Below are positions 8,623 to 18,013 of a stretch of 57,427 nucleotides of DNA, piece after piece. Source of the DNA: Treponema sp. GTDB lineage: Bacteria > Spirochaetota > Spirochaetia > Treponematales > Breznakiellaceae. A program made the position numbers and the translations under genes. The notes below the pieces were generated by a model. The model saw only the letters and a list, made by a program, of their open reading frames with translations. It ran no database searches and had not been told where the DNA came from. The stretch is from positions 1 through 57,427 of the forward strand of contig WQSN01000012.1 of assembly GCA_009787835.1 (NCBI GenBank), in the 5' to 3' direction. Positions within the stretch are counted from its first letter, which is position 1. The number at the start of each line of letters is the position of its first letter.

Positions 8623-9281
8623 TCCCTTTCTTCCGGACCGGCGTCACCGGTTATTGACTTTCCCGCGAGACGCAGACGGATAAAGATCCAGGGCGAAGCA
8701 GCGGAAACCCACAATCCGGATAGCGCATAACGGATGAAATTATAAAGGTTAATATTCCCTGAATCCTGCGGGATTAATCTTCCGGTTGCAGCCAATATTA
8801 GCATAAAACCTGTGCTTCCCAACAGAAAACGGACAAGCATCACCAAACATTTTACAATAATGCCCTGTGCGGATGCACTGGCGCTTTCCGTTAACAATCT
8901 GCTTTTAAATCCGATATAACGCCAGTTAAGGCAATAACCCGCACCCACACCCAGCAGAATTCCGCCCGGCACAAGAAATTTATCATTTGGTAAACGCATT
9001 ATCATTAAAAAAGAAACAACAGCGGAGATTATCATTCCAGCACGGAAACCGCCTTTCGCAAACAGGGGCTCTATCTTTTTGGCAAACAGAAAATATACTA
9101 AAAAAATTACTGACGCGATAATCAAACTTAAAACAAAACCAAAAGGAAGAAGTACTTTATAATACTCCAGAAAAAAAACAATCCATATGGAAAGCAATAC
9201 CGCCGCGCTTAAGCCCATTCCCTTTTTTTCATCAATACACCAGTAAACAAAAGAAGGAATTAGTATAAAATATGATTCCAT
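8619..9281 (-). CDS. Polytopic membrane protein, resembles PAP2-family protein lacking the catalytic core
   Basis: 220 residues with about six hydrophobic segments. The N-terminal FVYWCIDEKKGMGL and the C-terminal part (PGGILLGVGAGYCLNWRYIGF, then LSGLWVSAASPWIFIRLRLAG) resemble, from memory, the flanking regions of a family of PAP2-type lipid phosphatases. However, no KxxxxxxRP, PSGH or SRxxxxxHxxxD motif is present, so phosphatase activity is not supported. It lies between a lipoprotein gene (one base boundary) and mnmE (4-base overlap), suggesting co-transcription. Function unknown. Confidence 0.6.
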   Translation of the reverse strand: MESYFILIPSFVYWCIDEKKGMGLSAAVLLSIWIVFFLEYYKVLLPFGFVLSLIIASVIFLVYFLFAKKIEPLFAKGGFRAGMIISAVVSFLMIMRLPNDKFLVPGGILLGVGAGYCLNWRYIGFKSRLLTESASASAQGIIVKCLVMLVRFLLGSTGFMLILAATGRLIPQDSGNINLYNFIRYALSGLWVSAASPWIFIRLRLAGKSITGDAGPEERE

Positions 9282-9968
9282 TTAAAACTCCAGAAAGAAA
9301 TTCTGCGCAAGCCGCCTTATGGCAATATTCTGAGCGCGGGTCGGATTAACCAAAGCAAGCGATTCTGTTATCATTTCTTCCACGATAGTCATCATCGCTG
9401 TTTTGCTTACGCTGATAAAGACATAGAATTCATAAACATCTTCAGTTTCATTTATATCGTAAGATGTCTCAATTTGATCAGCCTTTCTTTTTATCCAGTA
9501 TGTGCCTTCAAGAATCGCGTCAGAGAATTCCGCGTCAAAGGCCTTCTTTACCATTATCTCAAAAAAACTTCCGTATTCATCATCAGGATACAGCGCCGCG
9601 GCTGATATCATCTTTCTTTCAATTCTGACGGCCGCCATCCTGGGAAAGTCATGTACAACCGAATAATTATCCGCCCATTTGTTTAAAGCGCTGAAATTGC
9701 TGCCTTTACTTGTGCCGATAAAACAATACCTGTTCCTGTAAATATAAATTTTTTCAACTTCTTCAATTCCGCCTTCCCAAAAAGACAATAACCAGCCGGG
9801 AATACCAGCGTTTCCAAAACCTTCCTTTGTTTCCACGATGTCATTAATGGAAACAGAATTATTATGAGTAACATCATTATAACCAGGCTCGGGTCTGAAT
9901 AATATTTTTTGCTGTCCTGCGCATGAAATTAAAAGCAATACATAAACCGCTAAAATAATTTTTTTCAT
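9282..9968 (-). CDS. Hypothetical lipoprotein
   Basis: 228 residues beginning with a lipoprotein signal peptide: MKK, a hydrophobic stretch and the lipobox LISC, so the mature protein should be lipidated at Cys16. The rest is soluble, with a mixed alpha/beta pattern and the segment WWLLSF-type WLLSFWEGG followed by a long conserved-looking domain. I do not recognise the family. Its stop abuts the start of the downstream membrane protein gene and it starts 10 bases after the next upstream lipoprotein gene, so these three genes and mnmE probably form one unit. Confidence 0.75.
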   Translation of the reverse strand: MKKIILAVYVLLLISCAGQQKILFRPEPGYNDVTHNNSVSINDIVETKEGFGNAGIPGWLLSFWEGGIEEVEKIYIYRNRYCFIGTSKGSNFSALNKWADNYSVVHDFPRMAAVRIERKMISAAALYPDDEYGSFFEIMVKKAFDAEFSDAILEGTYWIKRKADQIETSYDINETEDVYEFYVFISVSKTAMMTIVEEMITESLALVNPTRAQNIAIRRLAQNFFLEF

Positions 9969-9978
9969 GGGAAAATAT

Positions 9979-12054
9979 TTAATTAATTAAATGAGCGTTT
10001 TCAGATACATGATGCTCATCCGCGATAAACGGATTATCTTCCTGCGAATCTGTTAATGCTTCCGATTCTGTCTGCGCTTCTTCATCTTCAGTCTCACTGG
10101 CTGTAAGGAGCGGCTCTTCGGGCGTTTCTTTCGCCGTATCAATGATAACTGCCGCTCTTGCAGAATTTGACGGCTCTTCCGCGGAAATTACATCAGGCTC
10201 TTCATCTTCCGCGCCTGAAATTTCCGTGTCCGCAAACGGCGTGTAAAAAAGCGCCAGTTCATCCCAAATGGCCGTGAATGTAGAATTTCTCGCGATAGAA
10301 TTAACATATCCATGAATAGGCGTATTGTTTACTGATTGAGAGCCAAGAGTTATTCTATACTCGTTGACAGGTTCCGCATCAAGACTGATTGGCGGCGCTT
10401 CATCCTTTTCACTCTGATTAAAATTATTACCGTTAATTACATTGAGTTTCGCGATTAGCCGGTCGGGAAGCGCAGAAAAATTTATTTCTGTATTTATAAA
10501 TGAGTTCTCTCCTGCATCCAGGGCTCCCGTCTCCAAAAGATTGATAACTTCAGAAACGCTTTCCGACGAGGAAGTCAATGACATTATTAAGCTGCTGCCT
10601 TCCAAAATCAAATACAGCGCGTATTCTGAAAGAGTGCCGAACTGCACAGATAAAATCACGCCGTTGTTCAATGGTTTAAAACGGCCGAAAAATCGCCAGC
10701 CCGTGTGAGAGCGGTTTTCGCCGCCATTACCGTTATCTGCAATGCCGGAGAAAGACACATCAGGCAATGAATAGGAATTATTGAATCCTGAAGCGAGTCC
10801 GAATATTCCGTCGGCGGGCATCCATCGCGGCGGAGCGCTTTCCGCTGCCGCGTTTATATCTACTTTTCTCAAAGCCCGTTCCCTGGAATTTCCGCCTGAC
10901 GCGAAGCGCGAATTTTCCCCTGCGGCAGCGTTCATTTTAGAGTCATTTAAATCGCCTTCCAAAAGATACAAATATAATAAATCAGATGCGTCTTTTGATA
11001 CAAAATGCATATCCTGCGTTCTGGATGATACCAGAAGCGATATATCCCTTACAAATCCGGCAAGACCGTTCCTATCGGCGACAGGGAATATTTCAGCGCG
11101 GATTGAAAAGAAACCAGTTTGTTCAGGCGTTTTCCAGAGAAGGTTCCCTGCTCCCTGAGAATAACTCCCTTCGCTGATTATTTTTCTTCCGTTATACCAC
11201 ACAATATACGGATCCAGACGGCTGTCATAGTCCAGTTTGGCTTCCAGCATTATTATCTTTTCTTTGGAAATGAGCTGATGATTTTCGGCAATACCGCTGT
11301 GATGAACATTTATCCCGTCAAAAGAAAATTTTGCGTTCGCCAGAAAGTAAAATATTTTTTCATTTCTGTGAAGAATTTTTTCTCCGCTCATTACCTGGGA
11401 CACCAATGTGTATCTGCCCATCGGCAAATCCCACGGTATCGGGAAATACGGCAAATCATCATCAAGATTATTAACCTTGATAATTAATTGATCGCCGTTT
11501 CTGTAGGGAGTTTCATTTGGCTGGGTTTCAACCGCAACTGCCGCAATGTCCCTTGATTCATTCAAATTTATATTATCGTAAATTTCCTCAAATTCATTTT
11601 CTTCTTCATTGTCATTTTCATTTAATTCATCACCTTCATCCAAATCATTACCGGAATCGTTTATATTTGAATCCAACTCTGATTGAGATTCCTGATCTGT
11701 CTGAGAATAACCCTGATCGGAATAACTGCCGTAATCATCATCTGTTACCACCTCAGTATCAATGGTATAGACAACCTTCCATCCGGCGATTTCTCCTCTT
11801 GAATTCCTCAGAAAAATAGAGAGAGCGGTAATATCCGGATCGTTTGATACAACATTGTCAAAATACGGCTGAATTTTCGCGCTTGAATTGATTATGGAAT
11901 ATTCATCAATCGGAAGATCGTTTACCCTGGCGTTTACCCTGTAGTTGGAGTTGGAAGACATAATACCGTCCATAACTCCGCAGCTGACAAGCAGAACGAG
12001 CGCAAAGAGAAAAGAAAACTGTTTTATAAGATTTTGAAAACACATCTCCATCAT
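9979..12054 (-). CDS. Large acidic lipoprotein with LamG/concanavalin-like region
   Basis: About 691 residues from ATG 12054; the frame is open slightly further upstream only through a TTG. It has a hydrophobic signal segment ending in the lipobox LLVSC. This is followed by a low-complexity Asp/Glu/Asn/Ser segment, beta-rich domains, and a middle part (WRFFGRFKPLNNGVILSVQF and following) that looks like a jelly-roll/LamG-type sugar or protein binding fold. The C-terminal 100 residues are again Glu/Asp/Ser rich and probably disordered. Likely a surface or periplasmic lipoprotein; function unknown. The start is uncertain among several ATGs (12054, 12051, 12045). Confidence 0.65.
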   Translation of the reverse strand: MMEMCFQNLIKQFSFLFALVLLVSCGVMDGIMSSNSNYRVNARVNDLPIDEYSIINSSAKIQPYFDNVVSNDPDITALSIFLRNSRGEIAGWKVVYTIDTEVVTDDDYGSYSDQGYSQTDQESQSELDSNINDSGNDLDEGDELNENDNEEENEFEEIYDNINLNESRDIAAVAVETQPNETPYRNGDQLIIKVNNLDDDLPYFPIPWDLPMGRYTLVSQVMSGEKILHRNEKIFYFLANAKFSFDGINVHHSGIAENHQLISKEKIIMLEAKLDYDSRLDPYIVWYNGRKIISEGSYSQGAGNLLWKTPEQTGFFSIRAEIFPVADRNGLAGFVRDISLLVSSRTQDMHFVSKDASDLLYLYLLEGDLNDSKMNAAAGENSRFASGGNSRERALRKVDINAAAESAPPRWMPADGIFGLASGFNNSYSLPDVSFSGIADNGNGGENRSHTGWRFFGRFKPLNNGVILSVQFGTLSEYALYLILEGSSLIMSLTSSSESVSEVINLLETGALDAGENSFINTEINFSALPDRLIAKLNVINGNNFNQSEKDEAPPISLDAEPVNEYRITLGSQSVNNTPIHGYVNSIARNSTFTAIWDELALFYTPFADTEISGAEDEEPDVISAEEPSNSARAAVIIDTAKETPEEPLLTASETEDEEAQTESEALTDSQEDNPFIADEHHVSENAHLIN

Positions 12055-12084
12055 CAATTTATCATAAAATTGATGAATTATCAA

Positions 12085-12113
12085 TTGTTTTTAATTAATT
12101 TTATCCCTATTAT
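12085..12113 (+). promoter_or_regulatory. Promoter of alr
   Basis: TTGTTT (12085-12090), 17 bases, TATTAT (12108-12113). The expected start point (about 12120-12122) coincides with the alr ATG, implying a leaderless mRNA; no Shine-Dalgarno precedes the ATG. Confidence 0.55.
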
Positions 12114-12121
12114 GGTATATT

Positions 12122-13309
12122 ATGAGGACTCAGGCGATAATCCACATTGATCGATTTATACGGAATCTTAACGCTGTAAAGTCCCGAATCGAGCAAAACG
12201 GGCATCCGGACAGGCGTATTTGTATTCCTGTAAAAGCCGATGCTTATGGTCATGGAGCTATTCAAATAGCAAAAGCCAGCCTGGAAAAAACAGAAAATAC
12301 AGGCGCAATTTGTTTCGGCGTCGCAACAGTTGATGAAGGGACAGAGCTTAGAAAAGGGGGGATAAAAGCGCCTATACTGCTTCTGTCTCAGACCCACATA
12401 AATGAAATACCGGCTGTAATCGATGCGGCTCTTACCCCATTAATTTCTGATTCATCATACGCTGATGCCTTGAATGAGAGGGCAAAGGCGGAAAAAATCA
12501 GGTTTCCGGTACATATAAAAATTGATACCGGCATGGGGCGGATTGGCTGTCCAGTGGAAGAAGCCATGGATCTTGCCAGGTTTATCGCAGGGTGTCCAGG
12601 GCTGGAAATAACCGGAACAGCCACGCATTTCGCGGCCTCGGACTCGACTGACGAACAGGACATAAACAGCACAAAGGCTCAAATTTCGCATTTCAGGGAA
12701 ACTGTAGAAACCATTCGGGCAGCCGGCATTGATCCGGGTATTGTTCACGCCGCTAACTCAGGAGCGGTTATACTGCACCCCGAATCCTGGTTCGACATGG
12801 TAAGACCCGGTATCCTGCTTTACGGCTACAAACCTGCGGAAGAAAGCGAACTGCCAAATTTTCCTTATGAGCCGCTCAAAGCGGAACCTGTAATGGAATT
12901 ACAGAGCGCTGTAGTTTTGATAAAAAAAATTAGAAAAGGCGATTCTGTTTCATACGGACGGACATGGATCGCAGACCAGGATACCAATATCGCGATAATA
13001 CCGGCCGGTTATGCCGACGGTTTTCCCCGGCTTTTAAGCGGCAAGTGGCATGTTATTATCCGGGGTAAAGCCTATCCGCAGGTAGGACGTATCTGCATGG
13101 ATCAATGCTGCGTTAACCTTGGACCAGAAACTGATGTCCGCCGCTGGGATGAAGCTGTTATTTTCGGCGGAAGCGTTCAAGGACAACCGGGTGAAAGTTC
13201 CCATTTTGAAAATCATGACGCATCTGCATTAGCCGCCAGAATCGGAACTATTCCCTACGAGATAACCTGTAATATCAGCGCCAGAATACCAAGAATTTAT
13301 AAAGGTTAA
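12122..13309 (+). CDS. alr: Alanine racemase
   Basis: PLP enzyme converting L- to D-alanine for peptidoglycan. The 395-residue protein carries the PLP lysine in PVKADAYGHG (Lys38) and the opposing catalytic tyrosine in DSVSYGR (Tyr278). It also has the MVRPGILLYGY segment and the GRICMDQ motif of the C-terminal beta domain, and length fits the family. It lies divergent from the lipoprotein gene at 9979 and upstream of a ClpP gene on the same strand. There is no Shine-Dalgarno; the promoter position suggests a leaderless transcript. Confidence 0.95.
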   Translation: MRTQAIIHIDRFIRNLNAVKSRIEQNGHPDRRICIPVKADAYGHGAIQIAKASLEKTENTGAICFGVATVDEGTELRKGGIKAPILLLSQTHINEIPAVIDAALTPLISDSSYADALNERAKAEKIRFPVHIKIDTGMGRIGCPVEEAMDLARFIAGCPGLEITGTATHFAASDSTDEQDINSTKAQISHFRETVETIRAAGIDPGIVHAANSGAVILHPESWFDMVRPGILLYGYKPAEESELPNFPYEPLKAEPVMELQSAVVLIKKIRKGDSVSYGRTWIADQDTNIAIIPAGYADGFPRLLSGKWHVIIRGKAYPQVGRICMDQCCVNLGPETDVRRWDEAVIFGGSVQGQPGESSHFENHDASALAARIGTIPYEITCNISARIPRIYKG

Positions 13310-13368
13310 AACACGCGGCGGCGTTGCTTTCCGTTAAAAAATTGGATATATTAAATGCGGAGGACAAC

Positions 13369-13968
13369 ATGAATCCCAGAATAGAAGAAGATGACGAAGA
13401 GCCGGAAAACGAAAGAAAAGTATCTCTTTTGGATCCATTAGCCGGAAGAATGTTAAAAACCCGCACAATTTTAATTTCCGGTGAAATTAATAAAGAACTG
13501 GCTGAAAAAACAATTCGTCAGCTGCTTCTCCTGGAGGATATGAGCAACGACCCTATCCGTGTTTTTATCGATTCACCCGGCGGAGACGCGGACGCAGGAT
13601 ACGCCATATTCGACATGATTCGATTTGTTAAACCAGAAGTGTGGACAATCGGTATGGGTCTTGTCGCAAGCGCGGCGGCCATCATTCAACTGGCGGCTCC
13701 GAAACAAAGGCGAGTAGGATTACCCAACAGCCATTATCTGATTCACCAGCCGCTTTCCGGAATTCGCGGCGTCGCGACAGACATTGAGATACACGCCAAA
13801 GAACTGGACAAACTGCGCGAAAAGATTAACCGTCTTATCGCGGATGAAACCGGCATTCCTGTCAGTCAGGTGGAAAAAGACACGGATCGCGATTATTGGA
13901 TGAATGCCCAGGAAGCTGTCAATTACGGTTTAATAAACAAGGTAATAGTCAACAGAGATGAAATGTAG
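13369..13968 (+). CDS. clpP: ATP-dependent Clp protease proteolytic subunit (ClpP paralogue)
   Basis: Serine peptidase subunit of the Clp protease. From ATG 13369 (preceded by GGAGG, the reason for choosing it over the longer frame) the protein has 199 residues. The catalytic triad is Ser101 in GLVASAAA, His126 in YLIHQPL and Asp175 in DRDYWMNAQEA. The segment VFIDSPGGDADAGYAIFDMI is the substrate-strand region. The oxyanion/Ser motif is ASA rather than the more usual ASM, as in secondary ClpP paralogues. No clpX or clpA is next to it. It may well be one of two ClpP subunits in the genome. Confidence 0.92.
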   Translation: MNPRIEEDDEEPENERKVSLLDPLAGRMLKTRTILISGEINKELAEKTIRQLLLLEDMSNDPIRVFIDSPGGDADAGYAIFDMIRFVKPEVWTIGMGLVASAAAIIQLAAPKQRRVGLPNSHYLIHQPLSGIRGVATDIEIHAKELDKLREKINRLIADETGIPVSQVEKDTDRDYWMNAQEAVNYGLINKVIVNRDEM

Positions 13969-13991
13969 ATAAAAAACCTTTGGGGAAAAAA

Positions 13992-15851
13992 TTGAAAAAA
14001 AACAAATATGTAATTTTATTCAGCCTGCTGGTGTTTATTATAAATCCTGTTTTTACTCAGACTCATGCGCCGGTTCCTCTGGGTAATCAGATATATGCCA
14101 TTCTTGAACAGGCGGAAATAAGAGGCCTGTGCTCTCCGTTGTCAGGCGTCAGGCCGTATACCAATGATGTTGTAAATTCCGCAATAAGGGAAATCCTGAA
14201 CTGCGAAGACAATAAAAAACTCCCTCCAGCCGAGCGTGTAATCCTTGAACAGTACCTTGCCAGGTTTTCTAACCCGAAGCCCGGCATTGACTGGCAAAGA
14301 GGCGGCTGGTACGGCGAAACCTCCGTTGACAAGACTGATTTGCGGGTTTCGGCTAACGCCGGCCTGTCACTGGATATTGAAGGTTCAGCGGGGATATATC
14401 TTGATGATGACAATTATTTCGGCACGGAAATCTGGGCTGGTTTATATCTTAACGGCGATATAGGAAAAAATATTTCATATAACGTAAATCTATCAGGCGG
14501 TCTTATGCTGGCTCCGCGCGAATATCTTGGCGAATACTGGATATATTATGAAGGATTTGAAAGCGAAAACGAACTGGAGTATGTAAATGATCAAATTTCA
14601 GTTTACAGCGAACCTTTAACGCACTTTCCGTATACATATAAAAAACGATGGGATGGTTCAGTGTACTTTTTCAACAGCCTGTCAAGTTTTGAAACATGGC
14701 CCAACTCCGCCGCAGGCGGATACAGTATATTATCTGATATAACCGCGTCTTTTCTGGAAAACAAGTTATTTATGCGCCTGGGAAGGTTATCGCATGACTG
14801 GGGTTCTGTGCCGGCAGGCAGCAGCCTTATCTTCAATCAAATGGCAAGGCCTTTTGTTGGATTTGAAACAGAGTTCAACCCCGTCCCGTGGATTGGTTTT
14901 GCCTCGCTGACAGGAGTTCTGGAATACAGCAATCTCGAAGGAATTAAAACATCATCAAGCGTTTTTCAGAACGCTTTTTCAATTACAATGATACAATTAA
15001 GATACAAAAATTTTATATATTTTGATTTTATAGACGCAGTAGTATGGCCAAAGCGTTTTGAACTAGGATACATATCTCCCGTGACAAACAGTTTCTTTTA
15101 CCAGAATAATATCGGCGATTTTGATAACATGGCGATGAGCGCGAATTTAAAACTGCAGTATCCTGGATTTGGAAACATCTGGTTTTCAGCTTTTATAGAC
15201 GAGATGAATTTGCTTGCTGATATGCTAACTCTGGACCGCCAGATGATAGCGGTGCAGGCGGGCATTAATCTTTCGCTGCCATTCCTTTCATTCTCCGCAG
15301 TTAAAGTAAGTTACACAAAAGTTAATCCATATTGTTACACACATAACCGCAATTTAAATCCGTGGTACGGAGATCTCAGAATGGAGACCGCGTACACCAA
15401 CAATGGAGTTTCGCTGGGTTACTATCTTCCCCCAAACTCCGATGAGATACTGATTCGTTTTGATACCATGCCTTTAAAAAATTTAACCACAGGCCTGCAG
15501 TACCAGATGATCCGCCACGGCGCTGATTTTGGCGGGAGCGCGGTTGACGGAAGCAATTTTTCATCTGAACTTGATCCCAGAGGCAGGAACGACAATCCGG
15601 TATTAAAAAGATACTTCCTGAAAGACGGTGCGTATCAATGGCTGCACATAATAAAATTTGGCGGTGAATGGACGCTTAATAAAGCGCCTGTCGCATTTTC
15701 CTTTGAAGCTGGGACTGTTATTTCATACTTTACAAATATTGAAGGCGAAGCCAACAGCGGGCAACCATCCCCGTATTCCATAATTGAATCAGAAGAATAC
15801 CGTAAGTCTACTGGTTTTATCATTAAATTGGGAATCAAAGTTTTTCCATAG
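13992..15851 (+). CDS. Outer-membrane beta-barrel protein (Wzi/capsule-assembly-like)
   Basis: About 619 residues from TTG 13992. This start is preferred because GGGG lies just upstream and it gives a normal signal peptide (KKNK then a hydrophobic run ending at VFTQT); an earlier TTG at 13980 is in frame. The N-terminal soluble part contains QIYAILEQAEIRGL and is followed by many alternating aromatic strands (GWYGETSVD, LFMRLGRLSHDWG, FIYFDFIDAV), ending in IKVFP. The pattern resembles Wzi-type barrel proteins found in spirochetes and Bacteroidetes, but the exact function is unknown. It follows clpP by 24 bases and may be co-transcribed. Confidence 0.7.
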   Translation: MKKNKYVILFSLLVFIINPVFTQTHAPVPLGNQIYAILEQAEIRGLCSPLSGVRPYTNDVVNSAIREILNCEDNKKLPPAERVILEQYLARFSNPKPGIDWQRGGWYGETSVDKTDLRVSANAGLSLDIEGSAGIYLDDDNYFGTEIWAGLYLNGDIGKNISYNVNLSGGLMLAPREYLGEYWIYYEGFESENELEYVNDQISVYSEPLTHFPYTYKKRWDGSVYFFNSLSSFETWPNSAAGGYSILSDITASFLENKLFMRLGRLSHDWGSVPAGSSLIFNQMARPFVGFETEFNPVPWIGFASLTGVLEYSNLEGIKTSSSVFQNAFSITMIQLRYKNFIYFDFIDAVVWPKRFELGYISPVTNSFFYQNNIGDFDNMAMSANLKLQYPGFGNIWFSAFIDEMNLLADMLTLDRQMIAVQAGINLSLPFLSFSAVKVSYTKVNPYCYTHNRNLNPWYGDLRMETAYTNNGVSLGYYLPPNSDEILIRFDTMPLKNLTTGLQYQMIRHGADFGGSAVDGSNFSSELDPRGRNDNPVLKRYFLKDGAYQWLHIIKFGGEWTLNKAPVAFSFEAGTVISYFTNIEGEANSGQPSPYSIIESEEYRKSTGFIIKLGIKVFP

Positions 15852-15891
15852 AAAAACTTACATGAGAACCATTCAGTTTTAAGCTGCAAAT

Positions 15892-17640
15892 TTAACCGGC
15901 GTACATTGGCAGATAAATAAAACGCCGTATTTTCTGCTGGGCGTTCTTTTCAAACTGTTCTTTGCGTATGGTAAAATCGCTTATCTTTTTATAGACAGGC
16001 AGTGTACGGTTAGCCTCTTCAATTTCCTTCTTGATTAGATTATGTACAAAAGCATCATCGTCTTCCTTACCTGGATAATCCGCCTTGATGTTTTCATAAT
16101 TGGGAACCATAACCGCGTATATTACCTCGCCTCCGGGATCTTTTCTGCCAACGACAAGCGCTTCAGCGATTAAACGCGATGATGCGAACTGCGCTTCAAC
16201 TTCTTCAGGATAAACATTTTTTCCGCCGGAACCAATGATAAGGTTTTTCTTGCGTCCCATTATGTATACAAAACCCTGTTCGTCTTTGTAGCCAAGATCG
16301 CCTGTTAAAAGATACCCGTCATTTGTAATGACTTCCTTTGTCGCCTCTTCGTTTTCATAATAACCAAGCATGACAGAAGGCGATTTACAGGCGATTTCCC
16401 CGTAACCATCCGGCCCCGGTTCAAGAATTTTTACATCAGTGTAAATGACAGGAAGCCCTACCGATTCATTGCGCTTGTGTCTTTCGGTATTTACGCTAAT
16501 AAGCGGACTGTTTTCGCTCATGCCGTATCCCTGAACAATGTTAAAACCAAGAGAATCAAAAAAGTCCGCTGTTGTGATACTCAAAGGGCCGCCGCCCGCG
16601 ACCATTATTTTTATTGAGTGCAGGTTTGCCTTCTTGCGGATAAAGCGGAATACTTTTCTTCCGAAATTCGCGTTTCCCTTTCTCGCTTCAGCCAAAGAAA
16701 TCTTCCGCAGAACATTCAAAGGACCGCGAAGAACCGGCGACAGTTTATTATAACCAGTTTCAATGGCGGCCTTCACTTTATCATACAGCAGAGGAACACC
16801 GATTAGGAATGTTACGTCTCCGTCCCTGATGTCGTCTACAACTACCTTTCCTACAATTTTTTCCGCTATAACCACCGGAATGCCGACTGCCAGCGGCGCG
16901 ATAAATGAACAGGTAGTGGGATATGTATGATGCAGCGGCAGAACATCCATAAAAACATCCGTATCTTTGGGGTCAAGAATGGTGATTGCGGAGCTTGCAT
17001 TGGCGATTATATTTTTATGCGATAGGGTAACGCCCTTTGCGAAACCTGTAGTACCGGATGTAAATACTATTGAACACGGATGATCAGGCGATATACTCTC
17101 AATTGCAGGCAGTGTTTGACTGCCCGCATCCACGCCGAATAAGTCGTATCCGGTTTTATACCCTTGCGGAGGATCATCAATTTCGGGACTAATGCAAACC
17201 GATACAGAAAGAGTAACGCCGTTAGCCGCGAGAGACTGCGCAAATTCTTTTTTCCTTCCAGAATAGAAAAACGCTTTAGCCTTTGTTATTTTCATTATAT
17301 TCAGGCATTCCTGCTCTGTTCCAAGAAAATCCACAGGCACTATACAGAGGCCGGCAATTACCGTTCCCATCCAGACAGACATCCACTGCGGCCGGTTTTC
17401 CGACCAAAGCACAACACGGTCGCCCTTAACAAGACCGGCAGCAAGCAAACCGCGAGCCACTTTCCGGCATTCATCGCCTAGCTTGCTGTAACTCCAGCGT
17501 GTAAACTCCCGCTGCTTGCCTGATCGGTATCGAATTGCATCTTTGGCCGCATGATCCCTTGATACCACCTCGATCATTCTGGCAAAGTTCTCGTATGGAA
17601 GATCCGGGCGTTTGGTCAGGTAATCCTCAAATTTTAACAT
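15892..17640 (-). CDS. Long-chain fatty-acid-CoA ligase / AMP-dependent synthetase
   Basis: Adenylate-forming enzyme of 582 residues that activates fatty acids to acyl-CoA (or related acyl-AMP intermediates). The P-loop-like motif IVFTSGTTGFAKGVTLSH, the GYGMSENSPLIS (A5) motif, the TGDLGYKDEQGFVYIMGRKK (A7/A8) region and a C-terminal lysine region (KKISDFTIRKEQFEKNAQQKIRR) are all present. The substrate is inferred from similarity to FAA1-like treponemal proteins. It is convergent with the outer-membrane protein gene and has its own promoter region at 17641-17700. Confidence 0.9.
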   Translation of the reverse strand: MLKFEDYLTKRPDLPYENFARMIEVVSRDHAAKDAIRYRSGKQREFTRWSYSKLGDECRKVARGLLAAGLVKGDRVVLWSENRPQWMSVWMGTVIAGLCIVPVDFLGTEQECLNIMKITKAKAFFYSGRKKEFAQSLAANGVTLSVSVCISPEIDDPPQGYKTGYDLFGVDAGSQTLPAIESISPDHPCSIVFTSGTTGFAKGVTLSHKNIIANASSAITILDPKDTDVFMDVLPLHHTYPTTCSFIAPLAVGIPVVIAEKIVGKVVVDDIRDGDVTFLIGVPLLYDKVKAAIETGYNKLSPVLRGPLNVLRKISLAEARKGNANFGRKVFRFIRKKANLHSIKIMVAGGGPLSITTADFFDSLGFNIVQGYGMSENSPLISVNTERHKRNESVGLPVIYTDVKILEPGPDGYGEIACKSPSVMLGYYENEEATKEVITNDGYLLTGDLGYKDEQGFVYIMGRKKNLIIGSGGKNVYPEEVEAQFASSRLIAEALVVGRKDPGGEVIYAVMVPNYENIKADYPGKEDDDAFVHNLIKKEIEEANRTLPVYKKISDFTIRKEQFEKNAQQKIRRFIYLPMYAG

Positions 17641-17779
17641 TATAAACCTCTATAATAAAGATATTTACATTATATAAAGCTTTTTATTTTATGTCAAAGC
17701 GGATCGACAAGAAAAACCGGAAAAAGTTGCATGTTTTTTTTGAAATTGTATGTTTAAAATTTTAAAAAAAATAGTCACA

Positions 17780-17800
17780 TAGCGTCATTTATACACGCTA
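17780..17800. promoter_or_regulatory. Dyad upstream of the antitoxin-like gene
   Basis: Inverted repeat TAGCGT (17780-17785) and ACGCTA (17795-17800) separated by nine bases. Its position just upstream of a small antitoxin-like gene is that of an autoregulatory operator. Confidence 0.35.
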
Positions 17801-17842
17801 TTGGCTATATTGACGAATATAGACTCATCTATTTATATAGAT

Positions 17843-18013
17843 ATGGTAATAACTCTCGATAATAACCTATTTAGAGAAGCAGAACAGGAAGCAGAGCAAT
17901 TAGATATCTCTACTCCTGAATTTTGCTCTTTAGTAGAAAAAGAATTTATTAGGAACCGAAAAAAAAGCGAGATTACTATACAAATCAATGAAGTGTGCAG
18001 TAATTACATCTAA
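17843..18013 (+). CDS. Small antitoxin-like protein, probably C-terminally truncated and without toxin
   Basis: 56 residues from ATG 17843 (an in-frame ATA/TTG extension to 17801 exists but looks non-coding). The pattern MVITLDNNLFREAEQEAEQL followed by a helix and FIRNRKKSEITIQINEV resembles ribbon-helix-helix antitoxins of the MazE/VapB type. These normally continue for another 15-25 residues after the INEVY-like motif. Here a stop follows after six residues, and no toxin frame follows. Likely an orphan or decayed antitoxin. It lies in an AT-rich, otherwise gene-free stretch. Confidence 0.45.
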   Translation: MVITLDNNLFREAEQEAEQLDISTPEFCSLVEKEFIRNRKKSEITIQINEVCSNYI

